Assembly: GCA_020634245.1 (NCBI GenBank)
Contig: JACKCC010000020.1
Span: 1-64,000, forward strand
Length of the DNA: 64,000 nucleotides
Reading direction: 5' to 3'
Source of the DNA: Ardenticatenaceae bacterium
GTDB lineage: Bacteria > Chloroflexota > Anaerolineae > Promineifilales > Promineifilaceae
Below are positions 1 through 9,035 of this stretch, piece by piece. Numbering within the stretch: the stretch's first letter is position 1; the number at the start of each line of letters is the position of its first letter. Both the position numbers and the translations under genes were made by a program. The notes beneath the pieces were generated by a model, which ran no database searches, had not been told where the DNA came from, and saw only the letters and a list, made by a program, of their open reading frames with translations.

Positions 1-1237
1 AAACCAGGTACAAAGCCTGAATCCCTACCAGAACGGGCAGCCAGTACCGGCGAATTGTGGGCGTCATTTGTGCCAATCGACTCCAGGCCACAGCCGCCAG
101 GATGATCAGTGCCGGAATTACCGCCAGGGCATAGCGGTCAAACTTTTTGGCGGCAAAGGTGATGCCGCCAATGTACAAAACTGCCCATAAAAGCAGCAAA
201 ATCGACTTATGCCCCGCCCCAACCGGTGTGCGCTGCTGCCGCCAAATCAGGGCCGCGCCCACAATCAGCCCTACCAGCACCACCGGGCTTAACCGGAAAA
301 GCAGCACCACCGGGTAAAAAAGCGGCCCGTGATTGTAGGTTACCTGCCCCAGGAAAAAGGACGGCCGTAACGCTTCTTCAATGTGGCGGCCGGCGTTGCC
401 GCTCAACAGCCGCACCACGTCACCCGGCCCGGCCCACAACGCCGGGTAAGCAGCCAAAATGGTGATCAGCGCCGCCATCCCCCAAATGAAACCGGAGAGA
501 ACCAATTGGCGGGCACGGCCGTTCCGCGCCCGCCAGGCCCGCCCAATCATCACCACAAACACCAGACCAGCGATAGGCACCAGCAGCAGCGCCGGGGTTT
601 TGCTCAACACAGCCAGCGCCGCCATAACACCGGAAACGGTCGAAACCCACCACCGGCGCGACATCACCACATCGTCAACCGCCAGCAGCAAAGTCAACAA
701 TGATAACGTAGCAAAAGTCGTCATCAACGCATCCACATGCAAAATGCCGGACAGCCCGGCAGTAAATGGATCCAAAGCCAGCAGCAAAGCCGCGAGCCAG
801 GCCGTCTGGTAATTCCACAAACGCCGTACAAGAAGGTAAACGGCCGTGCCCCCCAAACTATTCACCACCGCCACCAGCATCCGGGTCGAAGTCAAAAAAA
901 CAGCCAGACGCTCAAAAGCGGCCGTATTATCCGGCATAAAAAATGCCAGATGTGTAATCCACTCATAAGCTAAACGGCTCTCCGGGCGCAGCCACAATTG
1001 CAAACTAATACCCAGCATCCCCAGCCACGTCGTCGTAATGCCTGGATGGCCGCTCACCAGCGTATCGGACCACGCTCTGACCAGAACTGCCTCTCGAAAT
1101 TGAACCGTGCGGAACACCCAGATCAATTCATCCGGCGTAACATAATGCCCCAACCCGGACAACCGTGGCAGCAAAAACAAAACAAAAACCAGTAACAAAA
1201 ACACGCCATTTCGCCAGCGCGCCAACAATTTACGCAT
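1..1237 (-). CDS. GT39-type membrane glycosyltransferase, 3' end cut by window
   Basis: An uninterrupted minus-strand frame begins at an ATG at 1237 (MRKLLARWRNG) and runs off the left edge after about 412 codons. It is very hydrophobic with repeated Leu/Val-rich membrane segments. An acidic pair follows the first helix (TPDELIW), and a GHPG motif follows about 40 residues later, which is the layout of the PMT_2/GT39 family that moves sugars from polyprenyl-phosphate donors on the outer face of the membrane. A run of seven A on the plus strand near 894-900 is read through without a shift. The C-terminal part is missing. It is divergent from the S1 gene. Family assignment is from motifs and topology; donor and acceptor are unknown. 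Confidence 0.75.
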   Translation of the reverse strand, partial: MRKLLARWRNGVFLLLVFVLFLLPRLSGLGHYVTPDELIWVFRTVQFREAVLVRAWSDTLVSGHPGITTTWLGMLGISLQLWLRPESRLAYEWITHLAFFMPDNTAAFERLAVFLTSTRMLVAVVNSLGGTAVYLLVRRLWNYQTAWLAALLLALDPFTAGLSGILHVDALMTTFATLSLLTLLLAVDDVVMSRRWWVSTVSGVMAALAVLSKTPALLLVPIAGLVFVVMIGRAWRARNGRARQLVLSGFIWGMAALITILAAYPALWAGPGDVVRLLSGNAGRHIEEALRPSFFLGQVTYNHGPLFYPVVLLFRLSPVVLVGLIVGAALIWRQQRTPVGAGHKSILLLLWAVLYIGGITFAAKKFDRYALAVIPALIILAAVAWSRLAQMTPTIRRYWLPVLVGIQALYLV

Positions 1238-1330
1238 ACCCAAAATCCTAAACAAAATAGACCCATCAATAATAGCGCATTGTGCATTTGAATCCTACCT
1301 ATGAGACAGATTAACACCCCTACAGCGCTA

Positions 1331-1358
1331 TTGCCAATACCCTTAAACCCAGTATAAT
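1331..1358 (+). promoter_or_regulatory. Sigma70-type promoter of the S1-like gene
   Basis: TTGCCA (1331-1336) and a perfect TATAAT (1353-1358) are separated by 16 bp. The predicted start near 1365 gives a leader of about 43 nt before the TTG start at 1408, with GAGGG at 1395-1399 as ribosome binding site. Confidence 0.7.
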
Positions 1359-1407
1359 CACATAAAAATAGCCTGAAAAAGCAGGTGGAATAAAGAGGGT
1401 TTACATT

Positions 1408-2571
1408 TTGTCTGACAATTTTCAAGATATAGAAAGTGGCGAAAGCCACCCGATGGATTTCTTACTTTCACAAGAACTGGATTTACCAACCGCTGGTGAA
1501 ATCCGTGAAGGACAGGTCGTTCAACACTCAGAAAACTTCATTCTGATTGACCTGGGTGCAAAGTCAGAAGGAATCATTATTGGCGACGAATTAGCTGCGA
1601 TAGACGAAGAAACACGAGAACAACTCACTGTTGGCACAGAAGTCCGTGTATTCGTTGTCGAAACAGAAGACAGCAACGGCAACATCGTTTTGTCATACAC
1701 CAAGGCTGCCCAAGAAAGAGATTGGGACCAGGCAAATAAACTGCTGAAAAGTCAAGATGTATACAAAACAAAAATCGTTGGTTTCAACCGCGGGGGTGTC
1801 CTGGCAAAATTAGGCCACATACGCGGATTTATCCCCAATTCCCAACTCAGCCGCGAACACCAAATCAAAAACAAAGACAACGCTGACAAACATTTTCAGA
1901 GCCTTGTTGGTAAGTCCGTCACGACAAAGGTCATTGAAGTCGACCGTAAGCGCAATCGCCTCATCATGTCTGAACGAGCTGCCAGCCAAGAGATTCGGGA
2001 AGCCAAAAGAGAAAAACTCCTGGCCGACCTGAACGTCGGTGATGTTTGCACCGGTAAAGTCGTCAACCTGGCCAGTTTTGGTGCATTTGTCGATATTGGC
2101 GGTATCGAAGGGCTGGTCCATCTCTCAGAACTAAGCTGGAAACGCACAAATAACCCGTCCGAAGTCCTAAAAGTTGGTGATGAAGTACAAGTCTCCATCT
2201 TGAAAATAGAAGAGGACCAAAAACGATTGGCTCTCAGCATTAAACGATTGCAGCCAGACCCGTGGTCACTGCTTAATGAACATTATCGAGTCGGCCAACT
2301 TGTCGAAGTAACTATCACCAAAATCACCAAATTCGGCGCTTTTGCCCGTTTAGATGATGAATATGAACTCGTTGGCCTGATCCACATATCTGAATTATCG
2401 GAAAACCATGTCGAAAACCCGCATGAGGTCTTAAAACCCTCACAAAAAGTGATGGTGCGCATTATTCGTATTGATACTGAACAGCGACAACTTGGCTTAA
2501 GTCTAAAACAAGTCAGTTCCGACAAGTTTATTGAAGCCGATATGGAGATGCTATCAACATCCTCCGGCTAA
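1408..2571 (+). CDS. rpsA: 30S ribosomal protein S1-like, four S1 domains
   Basis: A 387-residue protein made almost entirely of four S1 OB-fold RNA-binding domains, at about residues 30-95, 116-185, 211-280 and 294-370. The third and fourth carry the typical FGAFVDIGG and FGAFARLDD strands and the EGLVHLSEL / VGLIHISEL signatures. It would bind mRNA on the 30S subunit. The size matches the four- to five-domain S1 of non-proteobacteria rather than the six-domain E. coli form. The start is chosen as TTG at 1408 because an AGAGGG lies 8 nt upstream; an ATG at residue 16 is an alternative. clpC follows 49 bp downstream and may be cotranscribed. Confidence 0.9.
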   Translation: MSDNFQDIESGESHPMDFLLSQELDLPTAGEIREGQVVQHSENFILIDLGAKSEGIIIGDELAAIDEETREQLTVGTEVRVFVVETEDSNGNIVLSYTKAAQERDWDQANKLLKSQDVYKTKIVGFNRGGVLAKLGHIRGFIPNSQLSREHQIKNKDNADKHFQSLVGKSVTTKVIEVDRKRNRLIMSERAASQEIREAKREKLLADLNVGDVCTGKVVNLASFGAFVDIGGIEGLVHLSELSWKRTNNPSEVLKVGDEVQVSILKIEEDQKRLALSIKRLQPDPWSLLNEHYRVGQLVEVTITKITKFGAFARLDDEYELVGLIHISELSENHVENPHEVLKPSQKVMVRIIRIDTEQRQLGLSLKQVSSDKFIEADMEMLSTSSG

Positions 2572-2620
2572 ATCGTACCAATACGCTTGTTACGCTGTTG
2601 GCAAACCGAGGTGAGTAACG

Positions 2621-5119
2621 GTGAATTCTAAAAACTGGGAACGATTTACACAACGTGCTCGTCGTGTGCTTAGTCTGGCACAGGAAGAAGCAGAACGGTT
2701 AAATCATAGTTACATCAGCAGTGAGCATGTCTTGATTGGCCTACTCCTTGAAGAAGGAGGGGTGGCTGGACGTGTTTTGCGCGAGCTTGGCCTGGACGTC
2801 AATCGTGTACAAGCAATGGTGGAGCGGCTTTCCAGCAGCCCTGGAGCCAAGACTCCTTTTACAAAAGTCGAACTTTCGCCCAGCACCAAACGAATTTTGG
2901 AACTGGCTGTCGAAGAAGCCCGCACGATGGGCAAACATTACATCAGTACGGAGCATTTGCTCTTGGGATTGGCCCGCCAAAATGAAGGGATGGCCATTGA
3001 TGTTTTACGCAAGTTTGGCATTAGCGCAGAGCAAATTCGCCGCCAAACCAAACGAATGCTTTCGGAAAGCCCGGTTTCTACAACAGAAGGGGCTGCCGCC
3101 CGGCGCTCCCGCAGCAGCAGCGCCAAAAAAGAAAAGAGCAAAACGCCAATGGTCGATCAGTTGGCCACCGATTTAACTGCATTGGCGGAATCGGTGAAGC
3201 TGGACCCGGTAATCGGCCGCAATACAGAGATTGAGCGTGTTATTCAAATTCTGGCGCGCCGTACCAAGAACAACCCGGCTTTGATTGGTGAGCCAGGTGT
3301 CGGTAAAACGGCAATTGTTGAAGGATTGGCCCAACGGATCATTGACGGCCGTGTTCCCGAAGTCCTACACAACAAACGCGTCCTCCAACTGGATGTAGGC
3401 AGTCTGGTGGCCGGAACTATGTACCGGGGCCAGTTTGAAGAACGTCTCAAGCGCGTCATTGAAGAACTCAAATCCAGCGATGCCATCCTGTTCATTGATG
3501 AAGTTCACATGCTGGTTGGCGCAGGTTCGGCCGGCAGTTCTGTCGATGCGGCAAATATCCTCAAACCGGCGCTGGCCCGTGGCGAACTGCAATGTGTAGG
3601 CGCGACCACTCTGGAAGAATATCGTAAACATATTGAAAGCGATGCCGCCCTGGAACGCCGGTTCCAACCTATTCGTGTTGAAGAACCCAATGCTGAAGAA
3701 TCAGTGCAGATTTTGAAGGGCATCAAAGGCGCATACGAAAAACATCACAATTTGTCTATTACGGATGAAGCCATTGAAGCGGCCGTTAACCTGTCCATTC
3801 GTTACGTAACCGACCGCTTCCTACCCGACAAGGCCATCGACTTGATTGATGAAAGCGCTTCCCGCGTACGCATGTATCGGGTTCCCCAACCGGCCGATAT
3901 CCGTGACGCTTACGACCGTCTACGCGAAATACGAGAACGTCGCATCCAGGCCATCGAGGACGATTTGCCGGAAGAGATCGAACTGTTCGACGAACAGGAA
4001 GAAGAAATTCAACGGCAGCTGGATCAGCTACGGGCCGGTTCAACCGATGATCGCGAGTCCATTAAGGTGACGGCCGATGACATCGCTGAAGTCCTGGCTA
4101 TGTGGACGGGCATTCCGGTTTACCAATTTACCGAAGAAGAATCTGCGCGGCTGCTGCAAATGGAAGAAAGTTTGCAAAAGTACATCGTCGGCCAAAAAGA
4201 AGCCGTCGAAGGCATTTCCAAAGCTGTACGCCGCGCCAGAGCCGGGTTAAAAGACCCGCAACGCCCGATTGGTTCCTTTATTTTCTTGGGGCCAACCGGC
4301 GTCGGCAAAACCGAACTGACTAAAGCATTGGCCAAATTCTTGTTTGGCAGTGAAGATGCACTGGTACAGCTTGATATGTCGGAATTTATGGAACGGCACA
4401 GCATCGCCCGATTGGTTGGTTCGCCGCCAGGATATGTCGGTTATGAAGATGCCGGTCAGCTTACCGAAGCAGTGCGCCGCCGCCCCTATTCCATTATCGT
4501 CTTTGACGAAATTGAAAAGGCACACCCGGAAGCGTTCAATATCTTGCTGCAAATTATGGAAGAAGGCCACCTGTCAGACGCCAAAGGACAAATGGTTGAT
4601 TTCCGTAATGCGATGATCATCATGACTTCCAATGTTGGCGCGGAAACAATTAAACGCGGCCCCAATTTGGGTTTTGCTTTCCAGCAGGATCAGGTACTCG
4701 AAGACAAACAGCAGTATGCGGATATGCGTAAGAAGCTGCTGGAACAGCTTAAAAAGCAGTTCCGGCCTGAGTTTATTAATCGCGTGGACAGCATCATTGT
4801 TTTCCGCCAATTGTCGAAAGAGGACATCCGGCAAATTGTTGACATCATTCTGGGCGAAGTGAATGAGCGCCTGGTAGATCACGAATTAGCGATTGAAGCC
4901 TCGGCAGAGGCAAAGGATTGGCTGGGCGAACACGGGTACGATGCTGAGTTTGGGGCACGGCCGTTACGCCGCCTTATCCAAACGGAAGTAGAAGACAAGC
5001 TTTCAGACGCTGTTCTTTCCGGCAAGTTTAAGAAAGGGGATACGATTCTTCTTAATGTTGTCGATGATGGGATTGTGCTGCAAAAAGGCGAGTTAGTCCC
5101 GCAGGCACTGCCAGCCTGA
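2621..5119 (+). CDS. clpC: ATP-dependent Clp protease ATP-binding subunit ClpC
   Basis: An 832-residue HSP100 unfoldase that would feed substrates to ClpP in the cytoplasm. Two Clp_N repeats occupy residues 1-145, followed by a basic/Ser-rich linker. The first AAA+ module has Walker A GEPGVGKT at 223-230 and Walker B ILFIDEVH. A helical middle domain rich in Glu and Arg lies at about 410-475. The second AAA+ module has Walker A GPTGVGKT at 557-564 and IIVFDEIEKAH, then a D2-small C-terminal domain. Length is normal for ClpC. The GTG start at 2621 is set by GAGGTGAG at 2608-2615. No mcsA/mcsB/ctsR neighbours are present, unlike Firmicutes. Transcription ends at a strong hairpin at 5141-5174. 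Confidence 0.97.
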   Translation: MNSKNWERFTQRARRVLSLAQEEAERLNHSYISSEHVLIGLLLEEGGVAGRVLRELGLDVNRVQAMVERLSSSPGAKTPFTKVELSPSTKRILELAVEEARTMGKHYISTEHLLLGLARQNEGMAIDVLRKFGISAEQIRRQTKRMLSESPVSTTEGAAARRSRSSSAKKEKSKTPMVDQLATDLTALAESVKLDPVIGRNTEIERVIQILARRTKNNPALIGEPGVGKTAIVEGLAQRIIDGRVPEVLHNKRVLQLDVGSLVAGTMYRGQFEERLKRVIEELKSSDAILFIDEVHMLVGAGSAGSSVDAANILKPALARGELQCVGATTLEEYRKHIESDAALERRFQPIRVEEPNAEESVQILKGIKGAYEKHHNLSITDEAIEAAVNLSIRYVTDRFLPDKAIDLIDESASRVRMYRVPQPADIRDAYDRLREIRERRIQAIEDDLPEEIELFDEQEEEIQRQLDQLRAGSTDDRESIKVTADDIAEVLAMWTGIPVYQFTEEESARLLQMEESLQKYIVGQKEAVEGISKAVRRARAGLKDPQRPIGSFIFLGPTGVGKTELTKALAKFLFGSEDALVQLDMSEFMERHSIARLVGSPPGYVGYEDAGQLTEAVRRRPYSIIVFDEIEKAHPEAFNILLQIMEEGHLSDAKGQMVDFRNAMIIMTSNVGAETIKRGPNLGFAFQQDQVLEDKQQYADMRKKLLEQLKKQFRPEFINRVDSIIVFRQLSKEDIRQIVDIILGEVNERLVDHELAIEASAEAKDWLGEHGYDAEFGARPLRRLIQTEVEDKLSDAVLSGKFKKGDTILLNVVDDGIVLQKGELVPQALPA

Positions 5120-5140
5120 AATATCATCTAATCAAAAATC

Positions 5141-5174
5141 AAAAAGCCCGCCCTATTGAAAAGGCGGGCTTTTT
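5141..5174. terminator. Bidirectional intrinsic terminator
   Basis: Arms AAAAAGCCCGCC (5141-5152) and GGCGGGCTTTTT (5163-5174) are perfectly complementary with a 10-nt loop and T-runs on both strands. It lies between convergent clpC and the LysM lipoprotein gene. Confidence 0.9.
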
Positions 5175-5186
5175 TATGGGAAAAAC

Positions 5187-5627
5187 TTATTCTTCGGCAG
5201 GAAGAATCAACACCTGACCCACCTCGATGTGATCCCAATCGGCAATGTTGTTGATTCGCGCGACTTCAGTGATGGCCACATTGTAGGCAATACAGATTTC
5301 CGCCAGAGTATCGCCCCGCTCAACAACATAATTAACGGTTGAACCCGCATAAGACGGCACGGCCGTTCCCTGAACCGCAGTTGTTCCCGCATTAGTTGTC
5401 GTATTTGAATTAGAAGGCATCACGCCACTGTCAACCGGAGCGGGTGTCCATGTAGGCGGCAAACCAGCCTCTGTAGGCAAAACTTCTGCATCCAACCGCG
5501 GTGAATCTGGTTCTGACGATGCTTCACTGGCATTCTCAATTGGCACGTCCGTTGCCACCGGCGCTTGGCCATTACGGCAGGCTAACAATACTGCTGGCAG
5601 CAAAACAAGAATACACAATCTACGCAT
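5187..5627 (-). CDS. LysM-domain lipoprotein
   Basis: A 146-residue exported protein. From the ATG at 5627 it begins MRRLCILVLLPAVLLAC, a classic lipoprotein signal with Cys17 as the lipidated residue. A Pro/Thr/Ser-rich spacer of about 80 residues follows, then one C-terminal LysM domain (YVVERGDTLAEI to VLILPAEE) that binds peptidoglycan or another GlcNAc polymer. The start is fixed by GGAGGA 5 nt upstream; a longer frame to 5663 has no ribosome site. It is convergent with clpC and divergent from the kinase gene. The LysM call is firm; the biological role is not known. Confidence 0.85.
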   Translation of the reverse strand: MRRLCILVLLPAVLLACRNGQAPVATDVPIENASEASSEPDSPRLDAEVLPTEAGLPPTWTPAPVDSGVMPSNSNTTTNAGTTAVQGTAVPSYAGSTVNYVVERGDTLAEICIAYNVAITEVARINNIADWDHIEVGQVLILPAEE

Positions 5628-5824
5628 AATTCCTCCAATCAAATTGTAATGGTCCATTCTCAATGGAATCCATTGCCAATGGCCCCGCTACCAATACAAA
5701 ACCCAAGATGACATAAATCATTATAACAAAGGATGTCATAAAGGTGAAACGGTCGTACGACAGCACAATTGGCGAGTGGGAAAAAAGTACTGTTTAACGC
5801 TGTGAAAATCACGCAAATTTTGCC

Positions 5825-5852
5825 TTGTAGCCGCCTCTGACCTTCTTATAAT
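5825..5852 (+). promoter_or_regulatory. Promoter of the Ser/Thr kinase gene
   Basis: TTGTAG (5825-5830), a 16-bp spacer and TATAAT (5847-5852). The predicted start at about 5858-5860 falls almost on the ATG at 5862, and no good Shine-Dalgarno is present, so the mRNA may be leaderless. Confidence 0.6.
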
Positions 5853-5861
5853 CTAGGTACA

Positions 5862-7583
5862 ATGATGCCTACAAAGATCGGCCGTTATCAAATCAAAGCA
5901 GAACTGGGCCGGGGTGGCATGGCCACCGTTTACCTGGCCCATGATCCTCGTTTTAACCGCGCGGTAGCCATTAAATTGCTGCCTCATGAACTCCTGCACC
6001 AGCCCACTTTTCGCGCCCGCTTTGAACGGGAAGCCAAAATCGTCGCGGCGCTGGATGTCCCCTCAATTGTTCCCGTCTACGATTATGGCGAAGAAGATGG
6101 GCAGCCATACCTGGTCATGCGCTACATGTCGGGTGGAACATTGGCCGAACGTCTGGAAAAAGGCAGCATTCCTTTGCCAGAAACAGCCCGCATCATCAGC
6201 GCCCTGGCAGCAGCTTTGGATGAAGCCCACAAACAAGGCTTTATCCATCGCGATATCAAACCCAGCAACATTTTATTCGATCATCGGGGAAATCCGTTCA
6301 TCTCCGATTTTGGTACAGCACTCATTACCCAGGCGTCTGTCAAACTAACCGACACCGGTGGCGCAGTCGGCACGCCGGCTTACATGAGTCCTGAGCAGAT
6401 TCGCGGCGAGCGCGCACTGGATGGGCGCAGTGATTTGTACTCGCTGGGCATCATCACGTATGAAATGCTCAGCGGCAAACACCCCTACCAAACCAACACG
6501 CCTATCGGGGTAGCCGTACGCCATATCATCGATCCAGTACCGCGAATTTTGGATTCGCAGCCCAATTTACCCCCCTATTGTCAAGCAGTCATCACGCGCG
6601 CGCTGGCCAAAGATCGGGAAGATCGATTTGCGACGGCGACTGATTACGCCCAGGCATTGAACCAGGCAGCGCTGACCCACATTACGGCGCTTTCTGCCCA
6701 ACAGAGGTATGGATTCGGGTCTGATTTATGGCGATACGGCCGTACCCATTGGCATCAAAACAAGAACAAACAGATTCTATGGGTCGCGGCCATGATCTTT
6801 TTAGCCGTGCTGCTCATTGTCGGTGGGCAAATCAATTGGAGTGGCTCGCCCACACCGGAAGAAACGGCCGTACTTGCTGCCAACATCAAAACAGAAACTC
6901 CCCCAGCCGCCACCGAAACCATCGCGCCCACGGCCACCCAACCGGCCGTGGAAGCAACCATCGTGCCGCCAACTAAGACGAGAGCCGTTAAACCAACGGA
7001 TACGGCCGTTACCGCCGAACAATTCCCCATTGACCTCAATGCGCCTCAATCTGCCACTTTGTTTGCCCAACCGGATGCCGCATCAACCCAATTGACCATC
7101 ATCAAAACAGACGATCCGGTCACCATCGTTGGCCGTTCCGACAACGGGCATTGGTTGTATATCTTCATCGAAGGCAACATCTCCGGCTACGTTTGGGCCG
7201 ATCAGTTTGGCTGGGATGGTGAAGTCGCGCAGCTCCCCGTCATTCTCGCCACTGCTACCAACGAGCCGGTTAGCACAACCAGCACTAATAACAGCTGCCC
7301 CAATGGCTGCCCCCAACTCTGGCTAGACGCTTACCCACTGCCCGGCGGCCGCTGTGAAAACAACATCATTTATGAAACTGTGTTCATGCGCGGGCAAGGG
7401 GGCAGCGGCGTTTACACTTACTACTGGAATGACAAGAAGGTAGCCGGCCCGCTAACCAATCAAGGATATGGTTTCGAGATCAACAATCTGAACGGCACTG
7501 TTATCGGTCGGGCCAAAGTCGTTTCCAGTGATGGCCAGACCGCCGAAAAAGAGTTGTTTATTTCCGATTTTAGCTGCAATTAG
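5862..7583 (+). CDS. Membrane Ser/Thr protein kinase (PknB-like) with SH3-like sensor domain
   Basis: A 573-residue kinase with a cytoplasmic catalytic domain at residues 9-270. The glycine loop is LGRGGMATVY (15-24), the catalytic lysine K38, the catalytic loop HRDIKPSN from H129, the magnesium-binding DFG D149, and GTPAYMSPEQ marks the activation segment. One membrane helix lies at about 305-325. A Thr/Pro/Ala-rich extracellular linker leads to an SH3b-like domain (about 395-450) and a Cys-containing C-terminal domain. PASTA repeats are absent; the SH3-like domain may take their place as wall sensor. The gene ends 4 bp inside the convergent ligase gene. ATG codons at 5862 and 5865 are both possible starts. 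Confidence 0.9.
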   Translation: MMPTKIGRYQIKAELGRGGMATVYLAHDPRFNRAVAIKLLPHELLHQPTFRARFEREAKIVAALDVPSIVPVYDYGEEDGQPYLVMRYMSGGTLAERLEKGSIPLPETARIISALAAALDEAHKQGFIHRDIKPSNILFDHRGNPFISDFGTALITQASVKLTDTGGAVGTPAYMSPEQIRGERALDGRSDLYSLGIITYEMLSGKHPYQTNTPIGVAVRHIIDPVPRILDSQPNLPPYCQAVITRALAKDREDRFATATDYAQALNQAALTHITALSAQQRYGFGSDLWRYGRTHWHQNKNKQILWVAAMIFLAVLLIVGGQINWSGSPTPEETAVLAANIKTETPPAATETIAPTATQPAVEATIVPPTKTRAVKPTDTAVTAEQFPIDLNAPQSATLFAQPDAASTQLTIIKTDDPVTIVGRSDNGHWLYIFIEGNISGYVWADQFGWDGEVAQLPVILATATNEPVSTTSTNNSCPNGCPQLWLDAYPLPGGRCENNIIYETVFMRGQGGSGVYTYYWNDKKVAGPLTNQGYGFEINNLNGTVIGRAKVVSSDGQTAEKELFISDFSCN

Positions 7584-9031
7584 CTGTGCGCCGCCTCTTC
7601 GGCTTCAGCCTTGGCTCCCAGCCGGGTAGCCGCTGCCGCCAGACCAATCAACAGCCAGAACGCCGTCACCGCATGATGGAAATCCAGATTGAAGAGATAA
7701 TGGTCCAGGAACCCGGCAATCAAACCACCGACCAGCGCCGCGTACAGTCCCAGCCAAACCGCGTCCAACTGTGCCTGTCCTTTGAACCAATGGCGATGCA
7801 AAAAGGCATGACCAAAAACAGTGCCAATCACCCCGAAAAAGGCCGTCAAACCGACTAATCCCATCACCTGGGCAATGGTGAAATAAACGCTGGCCACACC
7901 GAGATAAATATCAATATCCGGTGTACCGGCGAATCCAACGCCAAATACCGGGTAACGCCGGATGAGGATGAGCGCGTCTTTGTATTCGCCAAAACGCATC
8001 TGGGTGGCCAAATCCTGCCCCTGGATGCCTTCGATGAATCTGGCGACGTACCCTTGCGTCACCGGCAGCAGCAAAAGCAGCAGCGCAGCCACAACCATGT
8101 AGGGAATGAGGCGACGGTAACGGGCCATAGCAACAAATGCCAATCCGGAGGCCAGTCCCAGCATTGCACTGCGTGAAAAGGTGAGGATAAGGGCCACGAA
8201 AATAAGGCCGGTAATGGTCCAGGTGAGCCAGCGGGAAAATAACGGCCGTTTCGCTACCAACTGTGGTCCGGCCAATGCGCCAATCATCAAAAGCAGCCCG
8301 CCCAACACATTGGGATCAACCGACGTGCCAATCGCCCGTTCCGACAGGGACGGGTTCTCCTCAATGTAGCGGATCACCCAGCCACCGGGATAGCCCAATC
8401 GGGACAAATAGTTGAGCAGCGTATTTGCCGTATCGTCAGGCAGCAGCCACAAGCCAATGGCGATGGCCGACGCCGCCCCGCCAGCCAGCAAAACAACTTT
8501 AACTAGGCGCGCTAACCGCTCCCAATCAGAACAGTAATCGACAATAACCAAAACAAAGCCGATACTAAGAAGCAGTTCGGCAAAGTGACGGATGAGATTA
8601 GAAGTCAACGGGCCGTTGTTGAGACCAAAAATGAAGGCGAAAATGGCGACGATGATGAACAAAATCAGCGGCAGCGTGACCGGTGCGGTGATGATGGTGC
8701 GCTGCTGGCCGGTGACAATGTTGAGCGCCCAAATGCCAACAACTGCACCCAGAGCCAGATCGAGGAAGGTGGGCGTGACGCCGATGTCGATTGGCAGCGT
8801 GGCGAAAGGCAGCAGGCACACGACGCCAATCACACCCCAAAAGCCGATTTCGATGTTGCGCAGAACGACAAACACGGCCGTTCCCGCCACCAGCACCGCC
8901 AATCCGGCCAGCGGGCCGCCCACCGCCAGTAGCAAGCCACCGAGTACGGCCGTTACGCCAACAAAAATCCCCAATCCAATCGTTGAACGGGCCGGATTAG
9001 CATGGCGTTTGATGTATGATGAGTTACGCAT
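7580..9031 (-). CDS. O-antigen ligase / polymerase family membrane protein
   Basis: A 483-residue polytopic protein with about 12 hydrophobic segments and a large periplasmic loop in the second half. Its sequence around YPVFGVGFAGTPDI resembles the Wzy_C/WaaL loop, where a conserved Arg/His-containing segment handles undecaprenyl-linked glycan. It lies 4 bp downstream of the large glycosyltransferase gene on the same strand, suggesting one operon for surface polysaccharide or protein glycosylation. The 3' end overlaps the convergent kinase by 4 bp. Whether it ligates or polymerises cannot be told from sequence. Confidence 0.8.
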   Translation of the reverse strand: MRNSSYIKRHANPARSTIGLGIFVGVTAVLGGLLLAVGGPLAGLAVLVAGTAVFVVLRNIEIGFWGVIGVVCLLPFATLPIDIGVTPTFLDLALGAVVGIWALNIVTGQQRTIITAPVTLPLILFIIVAIFAFIFGLNNGPLTSNLIRHFAELLLSIGFVLVIVDYCSDWERLARLVKVVLLAGGAASAIAIGLWLLPDDTANTLLNYLSRLGYPGGWVIRYIEENPSLSERAIGTSVDPNVLGGLLLMIGALAGPQLVAKRPLFSRWLTWTITGLIFVALILTFSRSAMLGLASGLAFVAMARYRRLIPYMVVAALLLLLLPVTQGYVARFIEGIQGQDLATQMRFGEYKDALILIRRYPVFGVGFAGTPDIDIYLGVASVYFTIAQVMGLVGLTAFFGVIGTVFGHAFLHRHWFKGQAQLDAVWLGLYAALVGGLIAGFLDHYLFNLDFHHAVTAFWLLIGLAAAATRLGAKAEAEEAAHS

Positions 9032-9035
9032 CTGG

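Noticed and set aside
890..905. Frameshift at a homopolymer in the left-edge GT39 gene
   Set aside because: The seven-base run is read through in one frame, and the protein stays hydrophobic and family-like on both sides.
1123..1449. Minus-strand 108-codon frame
   Set aside because: It overlaps both the GT39 start and the S1 promoter and start; no domain and no ribosome site.
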